NCBI RefSeq assembly: GCF_900103325.1
Contig: NZ_FMXM01000023.1
Location: 1-64,000, forward strand
Length of the DNA: 64,000 nucleotides
DNA from: Mesorhizobium qingshengii
GTDB taxonomy: Bacteria > Pseudomonadota > Alphaproteobacteria > Rhizobiales > Rhizobiaceae
Direction: 5' to 3'
Part shown: positions 8,608 to 18,027 of the stretch, piece after piece
Layout: every line of letters starts with the position of its first letter
How positions within the stretch are numbered: position 1 is the stretch's first letter
Notes under the pieces: generated by a model
Databases searched by the model: none
The model's input: the letters and a program-made list of their open reading frames with translations, nothing else
Told to the model about the DNA's origin: nothing
Translations under genes and position numbers: made by a program

Positions 8608-9954
8608 TCAAAAAGATGTGGAGCGGTTCTGCGTTTCCATGAAACGAGGAACTGCTCTGGCCGGCCTCATCACCGCGCGCGCCGGCCGATAGAGGGCAAG
8701 GCACAGCACGGCGATCTTGGTGAGCAGCGTGGTCTTGGAGGAGATGCTTTCCGAGGTGTTGAGGAGGATGAGCCAGCCCACGACCGGCAGCCAGACGCCG
8801 GGATGGCAGCGGCGCGCCACCTCATGCATGAACAGCCCGAAGCCGGACATCATCAACAGGGTGAAGAAGGCGCCCTGGTAGACCGTCATGCGGATGAACG
8901 GGTTCTCGATACCCCATTCGAGGCCGTTGATCCGGCGCAGGCTCTCGACGAGATCGACGCTCGGCCCGACGATCACGTCGCGCAGCTCCAGATATCTGAA
9001 GATCTCGAACATCTCGACGCGGGCATTGGCGCTGCCGCCGTCCGAAACGAAGCGGCCAAGCAGTGCATCGAAAAAGCCCTGCGAGGCCAGGACGGCGATG
9101 GCAACCGGCAGCAGCGCGGCCAGCATGCTCGCCAGCGCGGCGCCGAGCAGGTTGACGCGTCCGGTGCGCAATTTGCGAAAGCCGTGGAAAAGCACATAGC
9201 TGCCGCCCAGGAGGATGGTCACCACCATCGCCGACCGGCCGCCGAATGCAACGAGCGCCGCGCATTGCAGGCCGACCATCGCCAGCCGCAGCGGCGCCGG
9301 CAGCGATCTCGCGCCGCTGAGCAGCGCCAGCACGTAGATCGACGTCAGCGTGGCATTGACCAGCGGATGCCCCTGCAGCGCGCTCGAACGCAGGTCGGTG
9401 GCGAACACCTCGCCATCGAAACGATAGGGGAAGAGCAGCGTCTTGGTGGCGAACTCGACGAGGGCGAGCAGCGCGTTGGCCGTCATGATCGCATGAATGA
9501 CGGTGGGCAGCCGGGCGAATGTCCATTCGTCGTCCTCGCCGAGCAAGAGCACCAGGAGCCCGGAAGCCACGAACGTGTCGATCATGCCGGCCATGCCGGG
9601 CCGTTGCCTGAGGATGACGACGGCCAGGAGCACGATGGAGATGACGACCATCAGCGCGGTGGCCGGCCGCCGGTCGGCGACGTGGACGCAATAGCCGACC
9701 GGATTGCCGAACGTGCACGCACGCCAGGCAAACAGCAGGATGATGAGATAGGTGGAGGGATGGATCTTGGTCGCCGCGCTGCCCGACAGGCCATCGTAAT
9801 TGTAGCCCAGCAGCCAGAGCATGCCGCCCGAGACGCTGAACAGCACCGCCACGGCGACGATCAGTCCGATCTGCGTCACCGCATCGATGGAGGTGCCGGC
9901 GCGGGGCGCGACGCCACTAAGGGTCGAGGCGGTTCCGCTCCAGCCGGAGGCCAT
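8608..9954 (-). CDS. VpsF/O-antigen-ligase-like polysaccharide polymerase
   Basis: 448 aa integral membrane protein with about ten to twelve hydrophobic segments and a large loop containing RFVSDGGSANARVEMFEIF, similar to the Wzy/VpsF group that polymerises or exports exopolysaccharide repeat units. The late segment NPFIRMTVYQGAFFTLLMM fits the same family. It begins two bases after the stop of the Wzz-like gene (TGACATG), so the two are cotranscribed and probably coupled. Substrate is not predictable. Confidence 0.75.
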   Translation of the reverse strand: MASGWSGTASTLSGVAPRAGTSIDAVTQIGLIVAVAVLFSVSGGMLWLLGYNYDGLSGSAATKIHPSTYLIILLFAWRACTFGNPVGYCVHVADRRPATALMVVISIVLLAVVILRQRPGMAGMIDTFVASGLLVLLLGEDDEWTFARLPTVIHAIMTANALLALVEFATKTLLFPYRFDGEVFATDLRSSALQGHPLVNATLTSIYVLALLSGARSLPAPLRLAMVGLQCAALVAFGGRSAMVVTILLGGSYVLFHGFRKLRTGRVNLLGAALASMLAALLPVAIAVLASQGFFDALLGRFVSDGGSANARVEMFEIFRYLELRDVIVGPSVDLVESLRRINGLEWGIENPFIRMTVYQGAFFTLLMMSGFGLFMHEVARRCHPGVWLPVVGWLILLNTSESISSKTTLLTKIAVLCLALYRPARAVMRPARAVPRFMETQNRSTSF

Positions 9955-9955
9955 G

Positions 9956-12064
9956 TCAAGCCACCTCGTCGACCAGCAGCGCGCCTGTCGGCACCCGCCC
10001 CATGACGGAAATCGCCTGCACCGTCGCCGTCACGTCACGCATCGGCGTGGCGTTCAGCCGCGCGACCAGCACGATCTCGTCCACCATGGCGACAAGCGGC
10101 GAGGCATTCAGGTTCTCGGCGAGCGCGCCGCCATCGACGACGACGAGTTCGAAACTCCGGCTCGCCTGGGTCAACATGTGCTGCGCGAAGTAGACGCCGT
10201 GGGCTTCCTGGAAGACCGCCTTCGGCCGGCCCCTGCCCAGAAGGGCAACGTTGCTGCCCGGGGCATATCGGCTGATGGCCTCAAACGCATACTCGCCGCG
10301 CAGCACATCGAGTATCCCCGGCTGCGGGTCCTTCTGGCCGTTGCTGGCGTTGGTGTCGACGAACAGGACGCGGCTGCCCCTGGCAGCCGCCGCGTTGGCG
10401 ATCAGCCGCGCGATCCTGTTGCGCTGCGCGCCATCCTCGGGCGGCGACGTCACCAGAATGCTTGGCACCAGCGGCCAATCCGGCGGGCGCCTGCCGGAGG
10501 TGAACATGCGCCGCAGCGCCAGGCCGACGACAGCGTCCGTCTTCTGGCTGGCCGCGGCGGCCGGGCTCGCGCCGAAGGGCCACCAGCGCCGCCCAGCCTT
10601 CGTTCCCGCCGGCAGGATGCCAAGCACGGGGGCATCGATCACCGACTGCATCTGGTTGCTGGAAAGCACTGTCGGCGAGGAATATTCCGCGATCAGCGCC
10701 AGGCCGGTGCCTAGCCCCAATCCACCAAACACCGCGCCAAACAAAAGCAGCCCCAGTGGCGGCCAGCTTTTCTTCTGGGCCGGCATGGCATCCGAGATGA
10801 CGCGCGCGTTGGTGCTGTCGACGTTGATCTGCTCGCGCGTTTCCTGGGCTCGCTGCAGGTAGGTCGCGTAGACGGAACGCACCGCCTCGAGGTCGCGCTG
10901 CAGTTCGCGCAGCCGCACCGATGCCTGGTCGGTGTCGAGGGATTTGCTCTTCATGCCCGCGACCTTCGCTTCCAGCGCCTGCTGGTTGGCGAGCGCCCGC
11001 TCGTAGTCGGTCTCGGCGGCCGTCTGGATCCGGCCGAGCTCGCGCGCGATCAGCTGACGCGTGTCGCGCAGTTGCTGCTGCGCGGCGATCATCGACGGAT
11101 GGCGCGGCCCCAGTTCCGTGCCAAGCTGCGAGACCTGGTCGACAAGAGTTGCTTCCTGTGCCCGCAGGCTCGAAATCACCGAAGAGCGCATCGCTTCCGT
11201 GGTCGCATCGGCCGTGCCGTTCTGCTTGCGGAGCTGGTCGACCTGCGCCTTCAGCGTCGCGGTGCGGCTCTGCGCCGCCGAAAGCTGTGTATTGATATCC
11301 GTGAGTTCCTGGTCGCTGACCAGGGTGCCCGCCGCCATCACCATATTGTTGGCCGCCTTGTAGGCCTCGACGGCGTTTTCGGCCTGCTGAACGCGCTTTC
11401 GCTGTTCGTCCAGCCGCGCCGTGATCGACTTCGACGCATCCGTGGCGGCTTGCGCGCGCGCGTTTGCCTGGTCGGCCAGATAGGCCTGCGCGATGGCGTT
11501 GGCCAGGAGCGCGGCCTTGTCGGCACTCTTGGCCGTGACGATCACGTCGATGACCAGGACCTTGTCCGCCCGCTTCACCGCGAGACGGCTGCGCAGCGCA
11601 TCGAGGGTCGAGAGCGTCCTGTCCTTCTGGTCCGGGCCCGAGCCAAGCAGGCGCGACAGCAGGCCCTGCCCGTTGAATTCCGGATCCGCCGTCAGGTTCG
11701 TCGCCTTGATCGCCCGCAGCAGCACGCCCGTCGACTGGACCACGCTGACCTGGCTTTCAACCTGCGTGATGCCGCCGTCGGGTGCCAGCCCGCTCGGATT
11801 GATATTGTTGGTGACCACCTGCAGGTCCTGCGGATCGACGATGATTTCCGCCACCGAGCTGTAGAGCGCGGGCGTGAGCAGGCCGTAGAGCAGGGTCGCG
11901 AGCGTCAGCAGCACGGCGGTGCCGATGATCCACAGGCGACGGCGCACCAATATGCGCTTCAGGTCGCCAAGCTCGACCGTCGAAGGTGCGTATGATGACG
12001 CCGAATCCACCGGTCCCGCTTCCGGAAAGTATTGCTGAGGAACGCTGGGCAGAGATGATAGCAT
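9956..12064 (-). CDS. Wzz/GumC (ExoP-like) chain-length protein with degenerate tyrosine-kinase domain
   Basis: 702 aa polysaccharide co-polymerase. Residues about 30-70 hold the first membrane segment of the Wzz domain, followed by a long periplasmic coiled coil (about 200-420) and a second membrane segment near 435-460 preceded by AMPAQKKSWPPLG. The C-terminal ~200 residues have the BY-kinase fold, but the Walker A loop GxxGxGKS/T is replaced by TSPPEDGAQRNRIA (about residues 535-560) and Walker A' by VLFVDTNAS. There is no terminal Tyr cluster. It likely controls chain length without kinase activity. GTAGGAGG lies before ATG 12064. The VpsF-like gene follows directly. Confidence 0.85.
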   Translation of the reverse strand: MLSSLPSVPQQYFPEAGPVDSASSYAPSTVELGDLKRILVRRRLWIIGTAVLLTLATLLYGLLTPALYSSVAEIIVDPQDLQVVTNNINPSGLAPDGGITQVESQVSVVQSTGVLLRAIKATNLTADPEFNGQGLLSRLLGSGPDQKDRTLSTLDALRSRLAVKRADKVLVIDVIVTAKSADKAALLANAIAQAYLADQANARAQAATDASKSITARLDEQRKRVQQAENAVEAYKAANNMVMAAGTLVSDQELTDINTQLSAAQSRTATLKAQVDQLRKQNGTADATTEAMRSSVISSLRAQEATLVDQVSQLGTELGPRHPSMIAAQQQLRDTRQLIARELGRIQTAAETDYERALANQQALEAKVAGMKSKSLDTDQASVRLRELQRDLEAVRSVYATYLQRAQETREQINVDSTNARVISDAMPAQKKSWPPLGLLLFGAVFGGLGLGTGLALIAEYSSPTVLSSNQMQSVIDAPVLGILPAGTKAGRRWWPFGASPAAAASQKTDAVVGLALRRMFTSGRRPPDWPLVPSILVTSPPEDGAQRNRIARLIANAAAARGSRVLFVDTNASNGQKDPQPGILDVLRGEYAFEAISRYAPGSNVALLGRGRPKAVFQEAHGVYFAQHMLTQASRSFELVVVDGGALAENLNASPLVAMVDEIVLVARLNATPMRDVTATVQAISVMGRVPTGALLVDEVA

Positions 12065-12176
12065 AGCTGCCTCCTACAATACTCCATTTGCCTGCAAGAC
12101 CAAATTGCGGCGTGAGCCTAGCTATTCCTCCAATTGTTAAAACATTATTAATTATGTTCGCACCTCCTTGGAATTT

Positions 12177-12192
12177 TGGCACGGGGTTTGCT
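12177..12192 (+). promoter_or_regulatory. Sigma-54 (RpoN) promoter upstream of the 12,309 gene
   Basis: TGGCACGGGGTTTGCT matches the -24/-12 consensus TGGCAC-N5-TTGC, with GG and GC twelve bases apart. It sits in an AT-rich 244-base gap between divergent exopolysaccharide genes and points to the plus-strand gene at 12,309. Transcription should begin near 12,203. An enhancer-binding protein would be needed; none is encoded nearby. Confidence 0.7.
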
Positions 12193-12308
12193 TAGAAGGA
12201 AACCAGAGTGTTGAGATCGCGTAGCAGGAGGCCGACATAGATGGGGCAATGTTTGAACCGGGCCGGCTGCGTTGGCGATGATATGCGCCGGACCGCCGAG
12301 CGTCCGAT

Positions 12309-13838
12309 ATGCGGGTAAACCTTCGCCTGGACAGCCAATGCGTCCGCGCCTTTCACCTCACGCTGCTCCAACGCCTGGCCGTGCTTCCAGACGTGACGGT
12401 GTCCGTCGACGCCCGGCCGGCCGGCGGCGGCATCCCACGCGGCGCGGAAGCCCTGTTCCAACTTGAAACGGCGATACACGGCCTGTCCCGCGACGGGCTG
12501 GCGAAACGCGTGCCACTTTCGGACCTCGCTCCCTACCGCACGGAGCAGCCCGCTTCCCCCGACCTGGTGCTCGACCTCTGCGGTGACGTCAATCCGGAAG
12601 CAACCCGCGTCTGGCGCGTCACCTACGATGGCGCCAGTGGAGAAGAAGCCTTGCTGGCCTTGATCCTCGACGGCCGGACGCCGCTTGCCCAGATCGAGGA
12701 GAACGGCGTTGCGATTGCCGCCGGGCGCCTGGGAACCGAATATGGCGGCATCGCGCTCGCTTCCTTCCAGGACGTGCTGGCGCGCACGGCAACCCTGGTC
12801 GTCGCGGCAATGACGGGCGCGGCGAAGGCCACCGCCCTGCCGGCGCTGCCCGAGGCGGCGCGGGCTGGCGCCCCGCCGCCGATGCCCTCGGCCGGCAAGC
12901 TTGGCGTCAGGGCGGGCAAGGCGCTGGCGCGGCGGATCGTCCAGAAGATCTATCATCTTTGCTACAACGCGCCGCACTGGAAGGTCGGCTGGCGTGAGAC
13001 CAAAGGCAGGGATCTGTTCGAGCTGCGCGCGCATCCGGCATCGGGCTGGCAAGTGCTGCCGGACGACGGCAGTCGCTTCTACGCCGATCCTTTTCCGATC
13101 CTGCATCAGGGCCGGCTCACTTTGTTCGTCGAGGACTATATTCACCGGCTCGGCAAGGCCATCATCTCCGCCGTGTCGTTCGGCCCGGCGGGGCCGCTCG
13201 GAAGCCCGCGGCCGGTTCTGGAACTGCCCTACCACCTCTCCTACCCCTTCGTCTTCGAGCGCGACGGCGAGGTCTGGATGATCCCGGAAAGCTGCGCCAA
13301 CGGCACGGTCGACCTCTACCGCGCGACCGCCTTCCCCGGCGGCTGGGTCAAGGAATCGACGCTTCTGTCCGGCGTCGTTGCCAGTGACGCCACGCTGGTC
13401 GAGCATGGCGGACGCTGGTGGATGTTCGCCACCGTCAGGGATGGTGGAGGCACCATCCGGGATGGCGGAGGTGCCTTTTCCGACGCGCTGCATCTGTGGT
13501 CGGCGCCTGATTTTCGCGGGCCCTGGACGCCGCATCCGAACAATCCCGTGCTGATCGATATTGCCTCGGCAAGGCCGGCCGGCCGCATGGTGAAACGCGG
13601 CAACGACCTCATCCGCCCCGTGCAGGACTGCCGCCGGAGCTATGGCGCCGCCCTCGGCATCGCCCGCGTTTCGCGCCTTGATCCGACCGGCATGGAGCAG
13701 GTCGTTGAAACGATCTTAAATCCCGGTGAGCTATGGAGTGGGCGCAAGCTGCACACGCTAAACGAGGCGGGCGGCTTCGAGTTCATCGACGGCTCGGCGA
13801 TCGCGCCGCGCTGGAAGCGTGGCGGCGGATTAACCTAA
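12309..13838 (+). CDS. Glucosamine inositolphosphorylceramide transferase-like protein
   Basis: 509 aa, two-part protein. The first ~190 residues are poorly characterised, then a Pro/Ala-rich linker. The C-terminal ~300 residues resemble the beta-propeller (GH43-like) domain annotated in bacterial relatives of plant GIPC transferase: FYADPFPILHQGRLTLFVEDY, YPFVFERDGEVWMIPES, TVDLYRATAFPGGW. It probably acts in surface polysaccharide or glycolipid assembly beside the Wzz and VpsF-like genes, and sits behind a sigma-54 promoter. Around residues 378-390 the unit RDGGG is tandemly repeated, with a near-duplicated DNA segment. Activity is inferred from family names only. Confidence 0.7.
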   Translation: MRVNLRLDSQCVRAFHLTLLQRLAVLPDVTVSVDARPAGGGIPRGAEALFQLETAIHGLSRDGLAKRVPLSDLAPYRTEQPASPDLVLDLCGDVNPEATRVWRVTYDGASGEEALLALILDGRTPLAQIEENGVAIAAGRLGTEYGGIALASFQDVLARTATLVVAAMTGAAKATALPALPEAARAGAPPPMPSAGKLGVRAGKALARRIVQKIYHLCYNAPHWKVGWRETKGRDLFELRAHPASGWQVLPDDGSRFYADPFPILHQGRLTLFVEDYIHRLGKAIISAVSFGPAGPLGSPRPVLELPYHLSYPFVFERDGEVWMIPESCANGTVDLYRATAFPGGWVKESTLLSGVVASDATLVEHGGRWWMFATVRDGGGTIRDGGGAFSDALHLWSAPDFRGPWTPHPNNPVLIDIASARPAGRMVKRGNDLIRPVQDCRRSYGAALGIARVSRLDPTGMEQVVETILNPGELWSGRKLHTLNEAGGFEFIDGSAIAPRWKRGGGLT

Positions 13839-13921
13839 ACATTGCTTACCACCAGCCTCACGCAAAGGTTGCTTGAGGTTGATCGAGGCAGAGAGATACT
13901 CGGGACAAGGCCCGGAGAAGC

Positions 13922-15139
13922 ATGATGAGCAGCCAGAAAGACCCTGAAAGACCTGCTGGAGACGCCGAGCCGACGACGGTCGACGTGGCGATTGTCGGCG
14001 CCGGACTGGCCGGCACGACCTTGGCCACGCTGCTGGGCAGAGACGGGCGCAAGGTCGCGTTGATCGATCCGCACCACACCCATCCCGACGAGTTCAGGGC
14101 CGAGAAGCTTGGCACGGGCCAGGGGCGCCTGTTCGAGAAGCTGGGCCTGGACTCGATCGTCCTGCCTCTGATGACGCCGATGGACGACATCCATGTCTTT
14201 CGCCTTGGCCAGTTGTTCGCCCGCGAACGGCGCGTGGAATACGGATTTTCCTACGGCGCGCTGATCAACGGCCTGCGCGCCGCCTTGCCGCCCCAGGTGC
14301 CGGTCACCGTGGCCAAGGTCACCGAGATTACCACCGGGCCGGACAAGCAGCGGCTTGTCCTGAACACTGGCGCCATCATCGAGGCGCGGCTGCTTGTGGT
14401 GGCCACCGGCCACAGCGAGGCGGTGCGGCGCGCCATCGGCGTGCGCCGCATCGAGGAGTCCAAGGGCCATTCGCTGTCGATCGGATTCGATCTTGCGATC
14501 ACGCCGAGCGAATGCGGCTTTCAGGCCGTCACCTGTTTCTCCAGCCGACCCGAAGACCGTATGGCCTATATCAGCGTGTTTCCCATCGGCGGTGTCATGC
14601 GTGCGAACATGTTCGGCTATCGCCAGGCGAACGAGCCTTGGACCAGGGCGTTCCGCAAGGATCCGCAGAAAATGCTTTGCGAAATGATGCCGGAAATCGC
14701 GGCGCAGTGCGGCAACTTCAAGGTTAGCGGGCCAGTCGAGATCAGGCCGATCGATCTGACGCGGACGGAAGGGCATCGCCGTGACGGGGTTGTCTTCATC
14801 GGCGACGCCTTCTGCACGACATGTCCAACGCCGGGCGTCGGCATCACTCGGGTGATGGCCGATGTCGATCAGCTCTATTCGGTTCACATTCCGCGCTGGC
14901 TCGAAACCCCGGGCATGGCGGCTGACAAGATCTGCGCCTTCTATGACGACCCGGTCAAGGTGGCCACCGATGAGGACGGTATGCGTGTGAGCTACTACGC
15001 CAGGTCGATCACCACGGGCACCGGACTCGAATGGCGCATGCGCCGCCTGCGCAACAACACCGCGCGCCAGCTGATGATCATCGGCCGCAAGATACGGCAT
15101 TTCGGCCAGCGGCCGGCGGCCGTGGCCAAAATGCAATAG
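13922..15139 (+). CDS. FAD-dependent oxidoreductase (PHBH/geranylgeranyl reductase-like)
   Basis: 405 aa flavoprotein. The FAD-binding Rossmann motif VDVAIVGAGLAGTTLATLLGR lies at about residues 20-40, LLVVATGHS in the middle, and VVFIGDAFCTTCPTPGVGITRVMAD (second FAD motif, GD) near 295-320. GGAGAAG precedes two adjacent ATG codons (13,922 and 13,925). It follows the GIPC-like gene by 83 bases in the same direction and may belong to the same polysaccharide or lipid pathway. The substrate is unknown. Confidence 0.82.
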   Translation: MMSSQKDPERPAGDAEPTTVDVAIVGAGLAGTTLATLLGRDGRKVALIDPHHTHPDEFRAEKLGTGQGRLFEKLGLDSIVLPLMTPMDDIHVFRLGQLFARERRVEYGFSYGALINGLRAALPPQVPVTVAKVTEITTGPDKQRLVLNTGAIIEARLLVVATGHSEAVRRAIGVRRIEESKGHSLSIGFDLAITPSECGFQAVTCFSSRPEDRMAYISVFPIGGVMRANMFGYRQANEPWTRAFRKDPQKMLCEMMPEIAAQCGNFKVSGPVEIRPIDLTRTEGHRRDGVVFIGDAFCTTCPTPGVGITRVMADVDQLYSVHIPRWLETPGMAADKICAFYDDPVKVATDEDGMRVSYYARSITTGTGLEWRMRRLRNNTARQLMIIGRKIRHFGQRPAAVAKMQ

Positions 15140-15162
15140 GGCGCGATCAACCGATCGCGCCC
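15139..15162 (+). terminator. Hairpin terminator overlapping the stop codon
   Basis: Perfect 10-bp stem GGGCGCGATC / GATCGCGCCC with the loop AACC, followed by the modestly T-rich TTGTGCTTT. The first G of the stem is the last base of the TAG stop codon of the FAD oxidoreductase gene. Confidence 0.7.
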
Positions 15163-15404
15163 TTGTGCTTTCGCCTCACCGGGCGAACCCGTCAGACGTT
15201 CAACCGCTCAGGGCGGCGGCGTTGGAGCTGACGACGGCCCAACCTGGGCCGTGACGACCGAAAGCCTGTCCCGCTTCTGCAAAGTTGGCTTCTCATATTT
15301 CTTCAATGGATATACCCTCCTCGCTGGATACCGGGCCAGAAGAGCCAATTTGGTGCCATGTGTCAATTGTGCCACGGACGGCTGCCACAGCTTAAAAGGC
15401 ACCC

Positions 15405-16259
15405 TCACCCCAGCGTCAGCCCGGCCTTCCTCGCTTCCGCCCGCAGGAACGGCAGGCCGACGCCGATGACGTCGTCGGGATTGTCGGCTACCGGCCTCCA
15501 CACGGCGAGCCCGCCGGCGATGTCGGCATCGACATGGTTCATGCTTTCGAGCGTGATTGCGCCGCTGTAGCCGATGCCGGCGATCGCCTTCATGCAGGCC
15601 GCCCAGTTGAGCATGCCGCGCCCCGGCACGCCGCGATTGGCTTCCGAGACATGGACATAGCCGAGATAGGGCGCGGCGGCCTTGAAGCCGGCCTCGAAGC
15701 TCTCTTCCTCGATATGCATGTGATAGGTGTCGAGATGGATGAAGATGTTGTCGGCGCCGACGCGCTCGATGATTTTGGCAGCGTCTACGCCGCGATTGAT
15801 CAGATGCGTCTCGTAGCGGTTGCAGGGCTCGATGCCGAGCTTCAGCCCATGCGCCTTGGCGGCCTTGGCCGCGCGCGCCAGGAAGCTACACATGCCGTCG
15901 ATTTCATCAGCTGTCGGCGCGCGGCCCGAGGTCTTGCCGATCGTGCCATAGGTGACGCCGCCGAGTGCCGCACTGCCGACAGCCTCGCAGACGCCGAAGG
16001 CCGGCCCGAGAAAGGCCAGCGCCTCGTCCGGCCGCGCCACCACATCGAGTGAGGCAGGCAGGCCAAGCGACGGAATAAGCTCGATATTCCAGCGTTCGGC
16101 GAAAGCGCGCGTGCGCCTGGTGTCGACCTCCTCGGGGCGCAGCAGCGGGATTTCCAGGAGGCCGATGCCGAGCCCCTTCAGCCGCTCCATCTGCGGCTCG
16201 ATCAGGTCGAGGTCCCAGACCGGCGCGATGGCGAAAGTGTGCAGTCCAAAGGTATTCAT
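15405..16259 (-). CDS. Sugar phosphate isomerase/epimerase (AP-endonuclease-2-like TIM barrel)
   Basis: 284 aa xylose-isomerase-like TIM barrel, related to D-tagatose/D-psicose 3-epimerases. Metal and catalytic positions are in GLKLGIEPCNRYETH (Glu), NIFIHLDTYHMHIEE (Asp, His), GYVHVSEANRG (His) and GAITLESMNH (Glu). I start at ATG 16,259, three codons' width after the stop of the ABC ATPase gene; AGAGAGG provides the ribosome site. As the last gene of a sugar importer operon, it probably epimerises the imported ketose or its keto derivative. Confidence 0.85.
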   Translation of the reverse strand: MNTFGLHTFAIAPVWDLDLIEPQMERLKGLGIGLLEIPLLRPEEVDTRRTRAFAERWNIELIPSLGLPASLDVVARPDEALAFLGPAFGVCEAVGSAALGGVTYGTIGKTSGRAPTADEIDGMCSFLARAAKAAKAHGLKLGIEPCNRYETHLINRGVDAAKIIERVGADNIFIHLDTYHMHIEEESFEAGFKAAAPYLGYVHVSEANRGVPGRGMLNWAACMKAIAGIGYSGAITLESMNHVDADIAGGLAVWRPVADNPDDVIGVGLPFLRAEARKAGLTLG

Positions 16260-16263
16260 CGGT

Positions 16264-17040
16264 TCAGCCTCTCTGTTCGTGCGCCGCCGCGGCGCTGGTG
16301 TCGCCGCCGCCGACGATGCGGCTGACGACTTCATTCATGTTGGTTTTCGCGGTGACCAGATTGGCCTCGGCGCGGCCATGGCGCAGCACGACGATGCGGT
16401 CGGTGACCGCCAGCACGTCGTTCAACCGGTGCGAGATCAGGATGACGGCGATGCCTTCCGACTTCAGCCGGCGGATGAGGTCGAGCACGCTCTGCACCTC
16501 GCGCACGGCAAGCGCCGCCGTCGGCTCGTCCATGATGACCAGCCTGGGGTTGAAGGTCAGCGCCCGCGCGATCGCCACCGTCTGCTGCTGGCCGCCCGAG
16601 AACGAGCCGACCGAGCGGTTGATCGACGGCAGGTGCGCGCCCAGCCGCTCGATCATCTTGCCCGCCTGGCGGTCCATCTCGGCCTTGTCGACAAAGCCTG
16701 GAATGAGCCCGAACAGCTTCTTCGTCGGCTCGCGGCCGAGGAAGATGTTGGCGGCCACGTCCTGCTGCCTGGCCAGCGACAGGTCCTGGTAGATCATCTC
16801 GATGCCGAGTTCGCGCCGCTGGCCGGGGTCGAGCGGCAGGATGTCCTTGCCGCCGAGTTCGATCGAGCCGGCGTCCGCCCGGTAGATGCCGGTGATGGTC
16901 TTCATCAATGTCGACTTGCCGGCGCCGTTGTCGCCGACGAGGCCGAGCACTTCGCCGGCCTCGACCGAGAGGTCGACGCCATGCAGCACGTCGACCGCAC
17001 CAAAACTCTTGCGGATGCCGTTGAGGACAAGGAGGGTCAT
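16264..17040 (-). CDS. Sugar ABC transporter, single-domain ATPase (FrcA-like)
   Basis: 258 aa ATPase with one nucleotide-binding domain, unlike the usual double-domain RbsA type. Walker A GDNGAGKST, Q-loop YQDLSLARQQDV, signature FSGGQQQTVAIARAL and Walker B LVIMDEPTAAL are intact. Single-domain CUT2 ATPases such as FrcA serve fructose/ribose-class importers in rhizobia. The start overlaps the permease stop by 4 bases. Confidence 0.88.
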   Translation of the reverse strand: MTLLVLNGIRKSFGAVDVLHGVDLSVEAGEVLGLVGDNGAGKSTLMKTITGIYRADAGSIELGGKDILPLDPGQRRELGIEMIYQDLSLARQQDVAANIFLGREPTKKLFGLIPGFVDKAEMDRQAGKMIERLGAHLPSINRSVGSFSGGQQQTVAIARALTFNPRLVIMDEPTAALAVREVQSVLDLIRRLKSEGIAVILISHRLNDVLAVTDRIVVLRHGRAEANLVTAKTNMNEVVSRIVGGGDTSAAAAHEQRG

Positions 17041-18008
17041 ACGCGTGACTCCTTGCGCACCTGGTACTGGTCGATGAAGACCGCCAGGATCAGCACCGCG
17101 CCGATCGCCATCTGCTGGTAGTAGGATTGCACCGCGAGCAGCGTCAGCCCGTTCTGCAGCACGCCCATGATCAGCGCGCCGATCATGGTGCCGAGGATCG
17201 AGGCGCGGCCGCCGAACAGATTGGTGCCGCCGATGATCGCCGCGGTGATCGCGGTCAGCTCGTAGTTGATGCCGGCGGTCGGGTCGCCGGCGTTGACGCG
17301 GGCGGTGAACAAGAGGCCGGCAAGGCCGGCGAGCGCCCCCGACAGCGTGTAGATGATGCGGCGATGGTGCTCGACGCGGATGCCGGCGGCGCGCGCCGCG
17401 CCCTCGCTGTCGCCGAGCGCCAGCGTGTGGCGGCCAAAGCGCGTATAGGCGAGCAGGCAGTGCGCGACGACGGCCGTCAGCACCAGCAGGATGACCGGCA
17501 TCGGAATGCCGAAGGGGCGGCCCTGGCCGATATAGACGATTGCGGGCGGCAGGCCGTAGATCGCCCTGCCCTGCGAGATGACCAGTGCCAAGCCGCGCGC
17601 CAGGCCGAGCATGCCGAGCGTGACGATGAAGGCCGGCACGAAGGCGCGGGTGACCAGTTGGCCGTTGATGTAGCCGGCAAGCCCGCCGGCGATGATGCAG
17701 GCGCAGACCGCGAGCACCGAGGGCCAGCCAAGATTGACCGCCACGAAGGCGCCGGCGACGCCGGCCAGCCCCATCACCGAGCCGAGCGACAGGTCAAGCC
17801 CGCCCGAGCCGATGACGAAGGTGGCGGCGATGGCCAGCACGCCGATCGTCGATGTGGCCAGCAGGATGTTGAGGAAATTGCTGAGCGACAGGAAGTAGGG
17901 CGACAGCACCGCCATGACGGCGCTAAGCGCCACCAGCACCAGCAGCGATTCCAGGCGAATGTGGAGCCGCTCGACGGATGCGCGCTGCACCCGGGACCAG
18001 AATGACAT
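17037..18008 (-). CDS. Sugar ABC transporter, permease (CUT2, FrcC/RbsC-like)
   Basis: 323 aa inner-membrane permease of the BPD_transp_2 family with about eight to ten transmembrane helices. Characteristic segments are IGSGGLDLSLGSVMGLAGV, FGRHTLALGDSEGAARAAGI and TAAIIGGTNLFGGRASILGTMIGA. It lies between the binding-protein gene (upstream) and the ATPase gene (downstream, 4-base overlap). Confidence 0.9.
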   Translation of the reverse strand: MSFWSRVQRASVERLHIRLESLLVLVALSAVMAVLSPYFLSLSNFLNILLATSTIGVLAIAATFVIGSGGLDLSLGSVMGLAGVAGAFVAVNLGWPSVLAVCACIIAGGLAGYINGQLVTRAFVPAFIVTLGMLGLARGLALVISQGRAIYGLPPAIVYIGQGRPFGIPMPVILLVLTAVVAHCLLAYTRFGRHTLALGDSEGAARAAGIRVEHHRRIIYTLSGALAGLAGLLFTARVNAGDPTAGINYELTAITAAIIGGTNLFGGRASILGTMIGALIMGVLQNGLTLLAVQSYYQQMAIGAVLILAVFIDQYQVRKESRV

Positions 18009-18027
18009 TTGGTTGCACCTTTTATGA

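Noticed and set aside
8458..10005. 515-codon plus-strand frame opposite the VpsF-like gene
   Set aside because: Composition is His/Gln/Arg-rich and it lies antisense to a membrane protein with clear helices.
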